Made by a program: the position numbers and the translations under genes. Shown piece after piece: positions 1 through 11,644 of a DNA stretch of 64,000 nucleotides. How positions within the stretch are numbered: the stretch's first letter is position 1; each line of letters starts with the position of its first letter. The DNA is from Fragilariopsis cylindrus CCMP1102 (taxonomy: Eukaryota; Bacillariophyta; Bacillariophyceae; Bacillariales; Bacillariaceae), in contig FMBT01000404.1 in NCBI GenBank assembly GCA_900095095.1, positions 1 through 64,000 on the forward strand, read 5' to 3'. The notes below the pieces were generated by a model. It was not told the origin of the DNA. It searched no databases and saw nothing but the letters and a program-made list of their open reading frames with translations.

Positions 1-1666
1 GAGTATTCCTTTATGATATGATACTATATGTTGTGTAAAAAATGTTCAACTTCTTGACGAGTTTTTAATGCAACTTCTTATGCACGAATATGACAATCCT
101 TACTAATTTTACTATATTCATTGGCGATAGCTTGATCGTCATAATAATGAGACAATGATGATTTCCCACAGTTACATTTGTAGTCATCTTCTTGTCTTTC
201 TTGTTCAATGAAAACTTCTTGATAACTTGCTAGTTTATAGAATTCCTTCAAAAGGTAATCCATTTTATAAATTAAAAGATATTCACACTGTCGACTATTT
301 TGAAATTCATCATACTGTAGAAATGTATTGTACTTCTCTTCTTATATATAAGGCTATTATTATGTTGTGTAGGCTTCAACTCTTGTTTATGTGCTTCCTT
401 CACTTCAGATAAAAACTGCAATACTGACCTCAAGTTGAGATCATAATACTATATTATTGTATATCTCTCCTTTCCCAACTTCCTCAATTAAATGCAGCAT
501 AGAATACCATACATATAGACCACTGGTTTCCACAACAGTATGGGCTTCAGTTTCTGCTCACTATTATGTGTCATGTGAGCTCTGCTATTAGATTATGTTA
601 GAATTACACGGCAGCTAAAACATTTAGTCACTCTTGCATGATTAGGAGGAAGAACGCGTACTACTAAGGAACTAGTGTCATTGTAAATAACTTGGTTTCA
701 TTCAGAGAAATTTCAGAAGTTGGGGTGGACAAGCAAAATAAGGCACATGAACAAACTTCCAGTGGTAATAGTCTCCAGTTCAAAAAGTATGAGAGGACAA
801 CAGATTAACTTTCATTGTGAGTTTATAAGATAGATGCACATAGAATATTAGCAGCATGAAGAGAAAAGTAGCGACACTAGATAGATAGATGTTACGCATC
901 ATAATTAGAATAGTCTATATAGACATATACCTCTTGAGATACGTCAATATTTATTATTTTCTCCTCCTTCCTATTGTACCTTTACATATGTGGTCATTCA
1001 TATCGTAGGGTGATTGTAATTTTTGTTGGAAGGAGAAAGCAAAAAAAGAAGGGTTATTAAAAAGAGAAAGTATCAATTGGTGTATTATAGTCTGCTCTTA
1101 TTCCTATGGCATGGTTGATTGCTAGGTCATAAAAGGACCCAACTATCCCTATTTTGTGGGATTTGACTCCATATCATTGTTCTTATATGAATACTACCGT
1201 AAAATGCTTCCTCCTCCACAAACAAATCTATATCCTTTAGGTGGGGGTACGTACATGCCCATTGCAGTTTTCCGTAAATGCCTAACATGGGTGTGTTAGC
1301 CCTGGCCCAGGTTAGAGGTGAATTAGTGGAAAGCTACTACAAGTACATTAGTCAGGGATGCATTTGTGTGTAGAAAGAAAATAACCTGTGCTGGAATCAA
1401 TGAATCTACTGTACAGTATTATGTTTTGCTCAATTTTTATTTTTTCGCAAACCAGCCAGTTGATGTTTAACAGTACATATAGGATTCAGGATGGCCCTGT
1501 CGCCATTCAAAAAAATAAAAAAATAATCAAACATCGTCATCAAAAACAAATTCATAGTTCATTTTACAACTCTCTTCATAGCCTGTAATTGTATTTGTTC
1601 GAGTGCGAACAAAAAAACGCTACAATCAACTTTCAAACAAACAAATAAAAAAGATCGAATATATTG
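1..1666. other. Intergenic, no gene seen
   Basis: AT-rich DNA. The open frames here are at most 66 codons long, overlap on both strands and show no recognisable domain. I see no RNA gene or mobile element. The last stretch before 1667 would be the promoter and 5' UTR of the following gene. Confidence 0.6.
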
Positions 1667-2644
1667 ATGATGATGAGGATGATGATTCACAACAAAGTAC
1701 GACGATATCATCAGTATGACCATCCTATAATTTTTGTTGTTGTTGTCGTCGTCGCGGTCGTCGTCGCAACGATTTCTTTATCCTCTCCATCCACAACAAC
1801 AGCCGTTGTTCATGTTCATGGATTTCAGCAGCACCAAGAAATAATATCAAGAAGAAAAGTTGTTACTCCATATCAGCAGAGGCAGAGACGACGATACTCT
1901 GTCGAACCACCTTTTCAACAACAACAGCAACAACAACAACAACAGCACGATCATCGACCGTCTTCTACTTCTTTTTCTACGATATTATATGCCAGTAATA
2001 ATAACAGCAATACTAAGCAACTCAAAGAGTTTGTTAAAACAATTGAATTACAAGCAATCACAGCCTCCGAATCATGGATTGTAGATTCTACGAAATTTTT
2101 ATCTTCCGATCAATCCAATGCGGTGCAAGAATGTTTAGAGGGACGAGCTGATATTGCCTCTTTTCGGGTCGGTGGAGTTCCAAAAAATACTCAGTCCTCG
2201 TCAGACGACGACGATCAGAAGAAGTCGCAACAGCAACAACAATTCAAATTCGGCAACAACCGAGTCCGATACGTCTTTACCAATCCTGATTTAGGGTATG
2301 AGAATGAGACAGCTCAATCGGAATATAGTTGCCTATTACGAATTGATAATATTAATATTAATGATTGTCATCCATGGCCGAATATCATGACTTCCATTGG
2401 TATACCATTAGATGATGTGGGTGATATACTAATTGTCGAAATGAAAAAATCTGTCTATATAGTAGTGAATCCCACAACTGTGAAGACATGTATCAGACTA
2501 TTACCGAAAGAAGTACCAGGTTCCGGTGTGACCGTCACACAATTAGATTATAATGACATGGAAAGTATGATGAGCATACCAATCGACGAGGGTGAAGTGG
2601 TAGAAGATATGGAATTGAAACGATTAGATAAACGAGCTCGATAA
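1667..2644 (+). CDS. Plastid-targeted YlmH / PSII-S4-like RNA-binding protein, S4 domain absent
   Basis: About 325 residues in a single exon. The ATG at 1667 is the first of a run of Met codons. Residues about 22-40 are a Val-rich hydrophobic core, followed by a short stretch ending HVHG-F, which looks like a signal peptide plus Phe-type transit peptide for a diatom plastid. A low-complexity linker with a poly-Gln run follows. From about residue 120 the protein resembles the non-S4 part of the YlmH/photosystem II S4 family: RVGGVP, RVRYVFTNPDLGYE, then the GIPLDDVGDILI core, a beta-rich stretch and finally ELKRLD, where family members enter the S4 domain. Here the frame stops four codons after RLD, so the RNA-binding S4 domain appears to be missing. 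Either it lies in an exon I could not find in the next 200 bases or the protein is truncated. The family assignment is from memory of the motifs. Confidence 0.6.
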   Translation: MMMRMMIHNKVRRYHQYDHPIIFVVVVVVAVVVATISLSSPSTTTAVVHVHGFQQHQEIISRRKVVTPYQQRQRRRYSVEPPFQQQQQQQQQQHDHRPSSTSFSTILYASNNNSNTKQLKEFVKTIELQAITASESWIVDSTKFLSSDQSNAVQECLEGRADIASFRVGGVPKNTQSSSDDDDQKKSQQQQQFKFGNNRVRYVFTNPDLGYENETAQSEYSCLLRIDNININDCHPWPNIMTSIGIPLDDVGDILIVEMKKSVYIVVNPTTVKTCIRLLPKEVPGSGVTVTQLDYNDMESMMSIPIDEGEVVEDMELKRLDKRAR

Positions 2645-2872
2645 AAGAATAAACGAACTTGAAAAACAAATTAGATATAAGTAATACAAACTTTTTCTAC
2701 TTTCCTTGTAGACGCATTTATTTTTATACTCTATTGAATAATGAGTGAGTAAGCTAGTAAACATTTTTAAGAAAACTAGAATTATTTGTTGTTACATTTA
2801 AAATTATTTCATACAGTACATCCTACATAATATACACAACCACAACCTCAAAACGACGTACACGTACAAATT

Positions 2873-4939
2873 CTAAAAGAAATCTGAAAGATCTGCTACA
2901 AATCCTTCAACTGAATCGGAAATACTTTGTTCTAATTTCATATTTGAAGCCACCATACCGACTGCTAAACCAGTAAAAATGTGGTCACCACCAGCAGAAG
3001 TTTCCTCCGAAATACTACTACCAATCAAATTACTTTCCGAACACTTGTTACTGTTATTATTACTAGTACCTGCTGCGCTACTGCCATTATTATTATTGGC
3101 AACGTCATCTCCTTTTCCTAATCTCCTTCTTTCACTGTTATTAGCATTGTTATTTCTGGGGGATCCATTATTTCGACGACGAAGATGACGACGACGATTA
3201 TTATTATTATTATTATTATTATTATCATTTTTCTGTAACGGAATGTTTCTACCTTTATTATAATCTTCGTTACTATGCTTTGGTTCGACTTCATCAAAAC
3301 CAGATGGAAATGGTGATGCATCCTCTTGAACCTGTGATTCCATCCCATCCTCTTCTTCTGGGAGTTCTTCAAAACCAGATGGAAATGGTGATGCATCCTC
3401 TTCAACCTGTTGCTCCTTCCCATCCTCTTTTGCTTCTGGGAGTTCTTCAAAACCCGGCGGAAATGGTGATGCATCCTCTTGAAACTGTTGCTCCTTCCCA
3501 TCCTGTTCTTTTAGGATTTCTGGAATAGATTCAAGAAAACTCGTAATGGGTTCGAATAGTACCATCACGTTACCATTTGCTTTGATTTCACTTAAAAAGT
3601 CCAGTAAATAATCCTGTATTTGCATTGCATCCTTAAATTTCATTCCACTCTTGGATTCGTTTGGACTGATAGATAAAAGTAGTTCACTTGGCAAAATATT
3701 AGATCCCGCCTTCACAATTAAAGTTTCAAGTACATTGATTACACCATTAAATAATTCTTCTATCAATCCTGCAAGATTAGGGAGAAACGATTCAAGATCC
3801 TTCAGAAAATCAAGCAATGAATCCAATAGATCTTGCGCATCTTCGGCGGTGAAATCACCTGCAGTAATAATACCATTCTGTCGAACAACATCACCCTTTT
3901 TTGAATATGCATTATTATTCCCCTTTAATGCATTCGTAAAATCTGCTACACCATTCTGACGTCTAACATCACCATCTATAGAAGTGGCACCATTATTATT
4001 ATACAATGCATTACTCATATTATTCTCAACATCAATTTTAGGTGTAACGATTAATCCATTTTGTTTGTTCGTAGTAAATGTATTATTGATAATCCTATTA
4101 ATGATAATAATACTGTCTTCATCATCATTATTACTATCGGTTGCCACAGTCGCAACCGTTGACGTAAAAGCGGTGTCATCTCCTACAACTGATCCTGCTG
4201 CTAATCCTCCATCAAAATTCCCTGATGGTGTTGCTGCTGTGTCACTACTGGTATCATCATCACCAGTCCCACCACTAATCACGCCGTTCTGTCTCAGCAC
4301 ATCTCCATCTGTAGAGAATGCATTATTATTATCTTGTAGTGCACCCGTGAAGTCAGCAACACCATTTTGACGAAAGACGTTGCCTTTATCACTGTGTGCT
4401 TTATTGTTATCGTGTAACGAATCATGCATATCATTTGTTACGGTAATTACCGGAGAAAAGTTTAGTCCATTGATATTTGTATTTGCGAATGTATTACCAA
4501 TGATATCATTTTCGATTCTGATTTTCATGTGTTGACCTTCTTTTCCTCCTCCCATTTTTGACAAAGCAGCAGTGATTGTTTCGGCGATTAAGGTTGCGAT
4601 GGGATCGGTTTCTTTTTGTGAGGTTGGATTTGATGATGAAGATGGGTTCTTGATGGTCCCTAAATCGACTGATTTTTCGTATGCATCCAATAGTTTGTTT
4701 CCAAGCGTTACATCTTGTTGAGGAGGATTATCACCTTTCTGGGGGTATTTCGCCTTTTTGACAGAGTACTCACTCTCCAGCCTCCTTTTCGTTTCTTTCT
4801 GAGCATTCGGTATCTGACGGCTATCGTCACCCCGATCAATTTTGTTGTGACCCCGCAGTAAAGACGCGTTTGTCGTAGGCGCGGATGCGACAAGTAGTAG
4901 TGTTATCACTACTACAAAAATGAAACTATGACGATGCAT
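2873..4939 (-). CDS. Secreted low-complexity protein with two kinds of internal repeat
   Basis: About 688 residues if started at the ATG at 4939. The frame is open further up to 5161, but the start at 4939 gives a clean signal peptide (MHRHSFIFVVV...ASAPTTNAS), so I prefer it. The body holds four copies of a motif around RQNGV, arranged as two long half-repeats: IIGNTF/IINNTF, then NNNxA, then GDVxRQNGVADFT. This NNNxxS-xxGDVxRQNG pattern suggests short beta-helix-like turns. A hydrophobic, Leu-rich helical segment follows at about residues 390-440. Near the C-terminus three tandem copies of an acidic unit (EDASPFPxGFEELPE) appear, followed by poly-Asn and Arg-rich stretches. I do not recognise the family. 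It is probably a secreted or wall-associated protein. The intergenic region upstream (4940-5510) is shared with the convergent end of its neighbour on the same strand. Confidence 0.65.
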   Translation of the reverse strand: MHRHSFIFVVVITLLLVASAPTTNASLLRGHNKIDRGDDSRQIPNAQKETKRRLESEYSVKKAKYPQKGDNPPQQDVTLGNKLLDAYEKSVDLGTIKNPSSSSNPTSQKETDPIATLIAETITAALSKMGGGKEGQHMKIRIENDIIGNTFANTNINGLNFSPVITVTNDMHDSLHDNNKAHSDKGNVFRQNGVADFTGALQDNNNAFSTDGDVLRQNGVISGGTGDDDTSSDTAATPSGNFDGGLAAGSVVGDDTAFTSTVATVATDSNNDDEDSIIIINRIINNTFTTNKQNGLIVTPKIDVENNMSNALYNNNGATSIDGDVRRQNGVADFTNALKGNNNAYSKKGDVVRQNGIITAGDFTAEDAQDLLDSLLDFLKDLESFLPNLAGLIEELFNGVINVLETLIVKAGSNILPSELLLSISPNESKSGMKFKDAMQIQDYLLDFLSEIKANGNVMVLFEPITSFLESIPEILKEQDGKEQQFQEDASPFPPGFEELPEAKEDGKEQQVEEDASPFPSGFEELPEEEDGMESQVQEDASPFPSGFDEVEPKHSNEDYNKGRNIPLQKNDNNNNNNNNNRRRHLRRRNNGSPRNNNANNSERRRLGKGDDVANNNNGSSAAGTSNNNSNKCSESNLIGSSISEETSAGGDHIFTGLAVGMVASNMKLEQSISDSVEGFVADLSDFF

Positions 4940-5510
4940 GCTTTTTAATTTATCTGATATTTCATCGATATAGCTATTTATGTACTGTACTCTGAAAGTT
5001 TTGGAGATGATGCTAGCGTCGCGATTTTCTTTCTTTGTTCGGATTTCAAAAAGGATATGCCGATGGGTCGCGACATCGCTAAAGGAACATGAAGAATAGC
5101 CATGAAAAAAAATGAAAAAAATATGAGCGATCGAATGAAAAAAGAAAATTCTTTTCATCATGTGCTAACGTTGTGAATTTATTTTTGATTTTTTGATTAC
5201 AACATAAACTGCGCGAAGCACGTGCGCTCCAACGTGGATCTAAATTACAGTATTGTACCGTACTTAAGCGTTATGATTTACTAAAACGCATTACAGTAAA
5301 TGGCAGTATCGAATAGTTAGGATTAAATAGTAAAGCTACGATTATTTCTACAGTATCATAGTATTTTTGCGTGTAAAAATTTACGCGATAAAATGCGCGA
5401 GAGTGATATAATGTAATCATTTTAGAGAAGAATGAATGAATCATCCTCACAGAGAGGTATAAATTGAATTGGAGTGACTTATTGACGATCTAAAAGAAAG
5501 ATCTATATTA

Positions 5511-7297
5511 TTAATATAATTCAAATTTAATCCGAGATAGTAATTCAGGATGTGTCCAATTACCATGTTGCTTCAAATGTTCGGTTAGACCACTATCTGA
5601 TTTTGAACTTTGGAAGGTAGTATACTGATACAGTCTTGTTAGTTTAATTGATGGTCCACCTAAATAGGAGGCTAATTTTACAAATGATGATTTGTATGTT
5701 CCAACCAGTTCTTTTTTAGCACGTTTTAAGAAACAAAAATCTTCTACGGGACTTTTTCCAGGAGCAAATCGAACAGTTAAATTCCGTCCCTCCAACTCTT
5801 GAACGAGTCTATACACATCAGTATTATTATTTTTAAAATCTTGAGGTATATTCCGTCCAGCTATAGCTATTTTATCTCCTGCATTTAAATTTCCAAATAA
5901 TTCATATGCAATCCTTTTTGGATCCAATTCTTCAAATCCTAACGATTTCCTCCTACTTAATTTCATTTCAGTTGCAAAATTACGATAATGCTATAGATAA
6001 TAATATACAGTATTCACCAAATCGAAAAACAAGGACAGGGTAAGATAAAACCAACAGGGTGCAATACTAATATGAACGAATTATATTGCATTGCATTTTA
6101 TTGCATTGTATCAAACAAATATAGTCCTAATGATATGTAAGCAGCTACTATACGTACCAGTACAGATTCGTCTTCATATGGATAATTTGTATCATCACCA
6201 CAACATTCTTCATCATTGAAAACAAATGTTTTTAACATCGAATCATAATATTCATTCACAAATATATATTCTTTTAAACTTCCTACTGGAACCATACCTT
6301 TAGGTATACCTGGAAGTGGACTTGAACTGACCGTCCAATCGAATCCATTATAATTTTCTTTTTCGTATATAGTTTCATTTAAATTTTGTTGTTCCAGTAG
6401 TACTTGTGGATTCTTTTTTATATAATTGGATAGTATAGATAAATTATTACGTATATCATCAGTACTTTGATAAGCGTCGGATACAGTAAATGATATTGTG
6501 TTACGTTTTATTATTTCATTAAAATAATTTGGTTGTACATTAATTATATCATTCCCTAATTGGAAATTAGCATTCTTAAAATTAGGTTTAATAAAACATT
6601 TTTGTATCATTTCTGTTGTTTTTTTTGCTTTAAGTATTACTGAACCTGGCTTCCTTCCCTGTTGTTCTTTATAGACAATATGACTCTTGATACCAAATTC
6701 TTCATAAGCAAGTTTAGCAACCCCCCAACCACGAATAATTTTTTGTAAATTATTACCAAATTCACCACTTAATTGAACCAGGAATGTAATAGTAGCGTTT
6801 TGAGATGATACATTTTTCTCACTAGCTATCGCCGCCGTCGCCGCCATCGTTGTCGTTGTCGTCACGGTCGTTGTTGTTGTAGTTGTTGCGATGGCAACGG
6901 TACCATTTTTAGTTGTAATAGTTTTATTGGTAATTGTTGTTATTGGCTTGTTGTTTGCTGATAATACTTTACCAGTACTACCAGTTCTATTATTATTATT
7001 ATTATTATCATCTGTCGTATTTGTTGTTGTCTTCCAAACAGTACTTGCTATCATACCACGAGTATCGTCACCGATTGTTGAAAGATCAACGAGTGCCCAT
7101 TCATCCAATGTAACCATGTGTATACCAGTTGCGATCAAAGCGATAACAATAGCTGTATAGTACAGTGTAGTTCTCATACGATGCTTGCTACCCAACGACG
7201 ATCCTGATCCTGATCCTGTTGATGACGTAGTATTCTTGTTACTACTACTACTAGTAGTAGTGGTAGTACCATCGTCTGCCATGATTACGATGGGCAT
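5511..7297 (-). CDS. Two-exon type II membrane protein, glycosyltransferase-like
   Basis: Exon 1 is 7297-6158 and exon 2 is 5990-5511. The 167-bp intron (6157-5991) starts GTACGT and ends TATAG, joins in phase 0 and gives about 539 residues. The join reads ...DESVL-HYRNFATEM..., which continues the conserved part smoothly. Residues about 44-62 form one membrane segment after a Ser/Thr-rich cytosolic tail, and a long Thr/Asn-rich stem follows, so it is a Golgi-type type II protein. The lumenal domain begins FLVQLSGEFGNNLQKI, a GEFGN(N/H)L motif seen in fucosyltransferase-like proteins. The second exon carries GDKIAIAGR and DFCFLKRAKKELVG, resembling the nucleotide-sugar binding half. The protein probably transfers a sugar to glycans in the secretory pathway, but donor and acceptor cannot be read. 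Start alternatives are the ATG at 7297 or 7282. Confidence 0.7.
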
Positions 7298-8328
7298 CAA
7301 ACTCAGTAGTTGCTGTCCGTCCCGTCTCTTGTGTTCAACGAAAAGTCACGCTGTGTAGGTAAGTTTCACCGTAGTATCGCGTCGGTTACAATCACAAACT
7401 TTTTTTCCTAGTCTCTACCTTTCCCAATGCTGATGATGGTAATGTCTGACGGAATTTGCTGATCATGAATGGACAATGTGACATACTTTTTACACGCGAA
7501 TGTACTGTACTGTTTTATTGCGCACCTCCGAAATACATACAGTACAAGTACACAATTAAATATTATATCCGTTAGTTCCCTTGTTTTGACGCGCAAAACC
7601 TCTTGCTTTTTTTTAAACTGACGGAAGGCCCTGAGGATCAGCGCGTGCGCTGAAAATCGCGCGACCTAATGAAAATGCAAATTTAGTACAGATACCAGCT
7701 ACTGTATGGGATTTTGAGGTGCGCGGATTGTTTTTTTCTCTTACTTGCTAATTTTCCAATAAAAAATAAATTGAAATATGTGCAGTAAGTTACTCTCTTA
7801 AATATGGTAGTAAGGACTATCTCAGTAAATCTAATCGTTAATTGAATAGAAAAACTGAGCAGTCATTATTTTTAAATTAGGCGAATAATATATCAATAGT
7901 CATTAGTCCTAATGAGTTTTTATGTGACAAGATCGAATCATTCATTTATTTTGAATTCACATACCGTACAACATACTCGAATACCGTATAGTAATGCCAT
8001 CATCACAAAGGAAGCAACTGTATTTGGCATTTGATCATAATATTATAAAGTATTAGCTATTCAGTGTTACAGTGTCAGCTACTCGAGACAAGACTTAACA
8101 TACAGTACTTGGACTTTACTACTTTACTGAAAATACCGTAGCTGCATTTTTTGAAAGTGAAGACAACACCTTCCGTTCAAAGAATATAATAAGCAAATAA
8201 ACAACACAGAATCGATTCTTCCTTTACCACCGTAGAAGTTGGTCATTATCTTATCTTTTTTGTTTCAGTCTGATTGATTTCAAAGACTAACACTATTCTA
8301 TTGTATACTAAATACATTTATTTTTACG
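7298..8328. other. Intergenic region with a dispersed repeat
   Basis: No gene recognised. The piece at about 7577-7690 matches two separate pieces near 28335-28385 and 28574-28635 and is listed separately as a repeat. The rest is AT-rich and holds several GTACTGTA-like motifs. It should contain the promoters of the two divergent neighbours. Confidence 0.5.
7577..7690. repeat. Dispersed repeat, compact copy
   Basis: It holds the blocks CCTTGTTTTGACGCGCAAAA, AACTGACGGAAGGCCC, GCTGAAAATCGCGC and GAAAATGCAAATTTA in that order. The same blocks recur with few changes between about 28335 and 28640, where about 190 extra bases separate the second and third blocks. It is probably a non-autonomous element or its remnant. 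Confidence 0.6.
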
Positions 8329-8391
8329 ATGGGTATGTTCAGTCGTTCTTCTCGTTCCAAGTCTTCTTCGTCACCGACTGATGCTATTGAC

Positions 8392-8425
<34 letters not shown>

Positions 8426-11040
8426 GAGAACAAAGCAACAATCGTGTTGTTGTAATCGATAAAGAGAACCAAAAAAAGGATAAGCACTTATCATCATCAT
8501 CATCATCACCATCGCAGCAGTTGTCACCATCATTGGCACCTCCCGTCTTTCACAGACATGAAAAGCAAGACTTACATATGGGTCACAAACCACCAACACC
8601 GACAAGAACGACGACGACGACCAGCAGCAGAATTAATAATAGTGGCAGCAGCAGAAATAATAGTAGCAAAAGTAGTAGCAACAGCAACAGCAGTAGAAGC
8701 ATCAGTAGTAGACAGAAGAAGAATACTCAGAACAATAGTAAGAATTCACCAATAACTACATCAAACAAATACAAAAACTCCACTCCGGTCCATAACGGTC
8801 CTGATCGTCCATCAGTAGGTTTAATAGTGACGAAGAAACAACAACAACTACAACAATTAGAAAAGCAACAACAACAACGACGACAACAACAAGAACAAAA
8901 GAAGAAGAATCAGCAACAACAACAATCGATCAATAATAATATCACAACCTCTAGTACAGCATTATGGACCGCAACTGCCATTAATAATAGTCAACACTCA
9001 GTGGCTGCCTCCTCTACTGGAGAATACTATGAAGAAGTACTAGTAACAGATAATGAGAATGAGAATGAGAGTGATGAAGAAGATGAATACGATGATGATT
9101 TTTTTGAATTTGTGGAAGAAGTAGTTGGTGTTGTTGGTGGTAATGGATTACAAGGAGGAGGAGAACAAGAACAAGGCAGTGATACTAATCATGATCATCT
9201 TCAACAACAACAACAACAACAACAACAACAGCAGGAAGTAATAGTAGAAGAAGAAATGTTACCAAACGTCGATAATATGCAACTATCGGATCGAAAAATT
9301 ACAATCCGATTTGATGAATAGTAAGTAGTATAGAGTAATTATTTTATTTGCTTTTTTCAACATTCTCTTTATATTTGTAATCATTATCCATCCTTACATT
9401 ATTTCTTTTGTTCTCTTTTTTCCTTGCTTTTCTTTCTTTTCACCACAAAATTGAAAACAATTGAACCAATAATTATCAATGATACTATTACTATTACTTA
9501 TTACTTATTACTATTATTTATAGTGATGAGATGCAAACGTGTTTACATATCAATGATTATACCAAACATGAGATTAGTCGTTCCTGGTACAAACGTGACG
9601 ATTATGATAAGATGGTGGGTCTTGCAAGGAAAACAGCATCAAAAGCTGTACAACGTGAAAAGGAATTACAAAATGAACTTGAAAATATGTTACTGACTAC
9701 TAATGACAATAATGATGCTGACATCCTTGATGATGATGATAATCATAGTAAAAAAGAAAACAGTAATAGTAACAAAAGAAGTAGTAGTAAACAGAGTAGG
9801 AAAAAACCAATCGAATATCGTGGTTTGGAGGCATGGACACCCGATGGATCAGCTAAAGTACGTACGTTAAAGGAATCTGCTATTGAATTAGTTTGGAATG
9901 AACAATCCCGTCAATGGGAGGAGGGTACATTTGATGATGTTCGGATTCGGAATGTGTATATCACGGTATCAGAAATGGCAGTATTAATATCCTATAATCG
10001 TGGTATGAATGATGCGGATATAGTGCAAAAATTACTAGTACAGGAAGAAATTCGACGTGAAAAGAAAAAGAATCGTAATCGATATAGTAAATCGAAATCA
10101 GTCATACGTAAAACAGCAAAATCTACCGGTATGGGATTAGTTTCTGGTACCAACAAGATTGTTTCCAAGACTGGTAAAGTTGGGAAGAGACTGGGTAAGC
10201 GTGGTGTAAAAGCTGGTGTTGCCACTGCAACACTGGATCCAAGAATGATGAAGGAGGCATTAAAAGTTCGTATCAATATGAAACGTCGTGAATGTCAAAG
10301 AGAAACTATAGTAACACAATCAAGATCGTCATCCGAACAACAACACCAACGTGAAGTTGAGGACAGCGCCAAGAGGATCGTTAGTAATACTCCACGGCCC
10401 GTTGTCGTTGGAAAACAACAAGATCGTGGTCATTACGAAAGTGCTACCAGTACAGGTAAGTTCACTTATAATATCCATTATACACATGTGTTTTACCACA
10501 TCGTATCCATTGAATAAAAAAACATTTTGTTGCTTAGATTTGGTTCTGAACACGGTTGTTCCATTTTTTTTTTTCTTACATCTCCTTGACTTTATATTTA
10601 TTTGAAACGTAGGGCGTCAACAACAAAGGAATCAACAAGAACCGGAAGGGGAACTCATAAACGATGACTTATCTTCGGCGACCGGGGAACATCTCGATTA
10701 TGGATACGGATACGACGACGACGTCGTGACCGAAAACGACGATAAGAGTGCTGGAGTTGGTTCGTTCCGATCTACCACTTCGAAAGGGTCGAAATCCCAT
10801 TCGCATACATCTGGTGGCGCATCATATGTAACTTCGGCGACCATTCAGAACAGCAAATCGTCGTCGAATAGTGTTGGTAAAAAGAAAAAGTCAAAACTTA
10901 AATTGTTAGGTGTCGTTCCGATTCCAGGAACGAAAAAGGTTTACAAAGAAGAACGACGCGAAAAGAGAGCAGAAAAGAGACAACAAAGGATGTCCCGTCG
11001 ACCATCGTGGGAGACTGGTATTTCTTCCGGCAAGTATTAA
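8329..11040 (+). CDS. Three-exon protein of unknown function with conserved central domain and low-complexity N-terminus
   Basis: Exons are 8329-9320, 9524-10455 and 10613-11040. Introns are 9321-9523 (GTAAGT...ATAG, 203 bp) and 10456-10612 (GTAAGT...GTAG, 157 bp). The phases match and give 783 residues. The first 310 residues are low complexity: Asn, Ser, Gln and Arg runs and an acidic stretch. The first splice joins ITIRFDE to YDEMQTCLHINDYT, making a continuous conserved block that runs through SWYKRDDYDKMVGLARKTA. A second block (EYRGLEAWTPDG ... ELVWNEQSRQWEEG ... MNDADIVQKLL) follows within exon 2. A Lys-rich segment and a Lys/Arg-rich C-terminus (VVPIPGTKKVYKEERREKRAEKR) may direct it to the nucleus or to nucleic acid. 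I know this type of block only as a conserved protein of diatoms, with no function. Confidence 0.8.
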
Positions 11041-11644
11041 AATACCTTTGGTAAATTGTGATCGTTGGTGCCATATATACATATGTATATATATATATGT
11101 ATTTATATACACATACTAAGGTTTGTCGCGTGATACTTCTCTTGGTATTTTTACGGGGAAACAAAAAAAATGCTTTTCAAACAGAATAGTTAACGAGACT
11201 CGGGGGAGGGAAAAGTAGATGTAAGATATGATCTAGTCGATCAAAGTAACTATCACATTCATCTTCACAACTCAGTTTGATCTGGTTTATTTATGCCAAA
11301 TCTGGGTAATACTTGTAGCTACTGCCAATTTTTTCATACTAGTTTCCCAAGTAGAGAAATCACGCTGTTAAACGTCGCTGAAATACGCGCTGCGTGTACA
11401 ACTTTCCTTGATTTCAGTCAGTGTACCATCCGATATGCTATCTGTGAGTCCATTAGAGCAATTTTCCTTGATTCCAAGTAATGTACCATCCATTGTGTCA
11501 TCTGCAAGCCCATCGTGAAGATTATCTTGACATTTCCAGTATTTAATTTTCCATTGCGGTAGGTACTACAAAAAAAATACGCACGGACTGTTAAGAGAAG
11601 TAAGCAAAAAAAGAAAGAACTATCCTACAGTTAATTATTTTACA
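11041..11644. other. Intergenic region with a two-unit repeat
   Basis: The interval between convergent gene ends. Bases about 11400-11520 contain two diverged ~60-bp units. On the minus strand they would read GLxDxxxDGTLxxIKExC twice, preceded by a T-rich tract ending in TAG that looks like a 3' splice site. No complete gene can be assembled from it. It may be a decayed exon. Confidence 0.35.
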
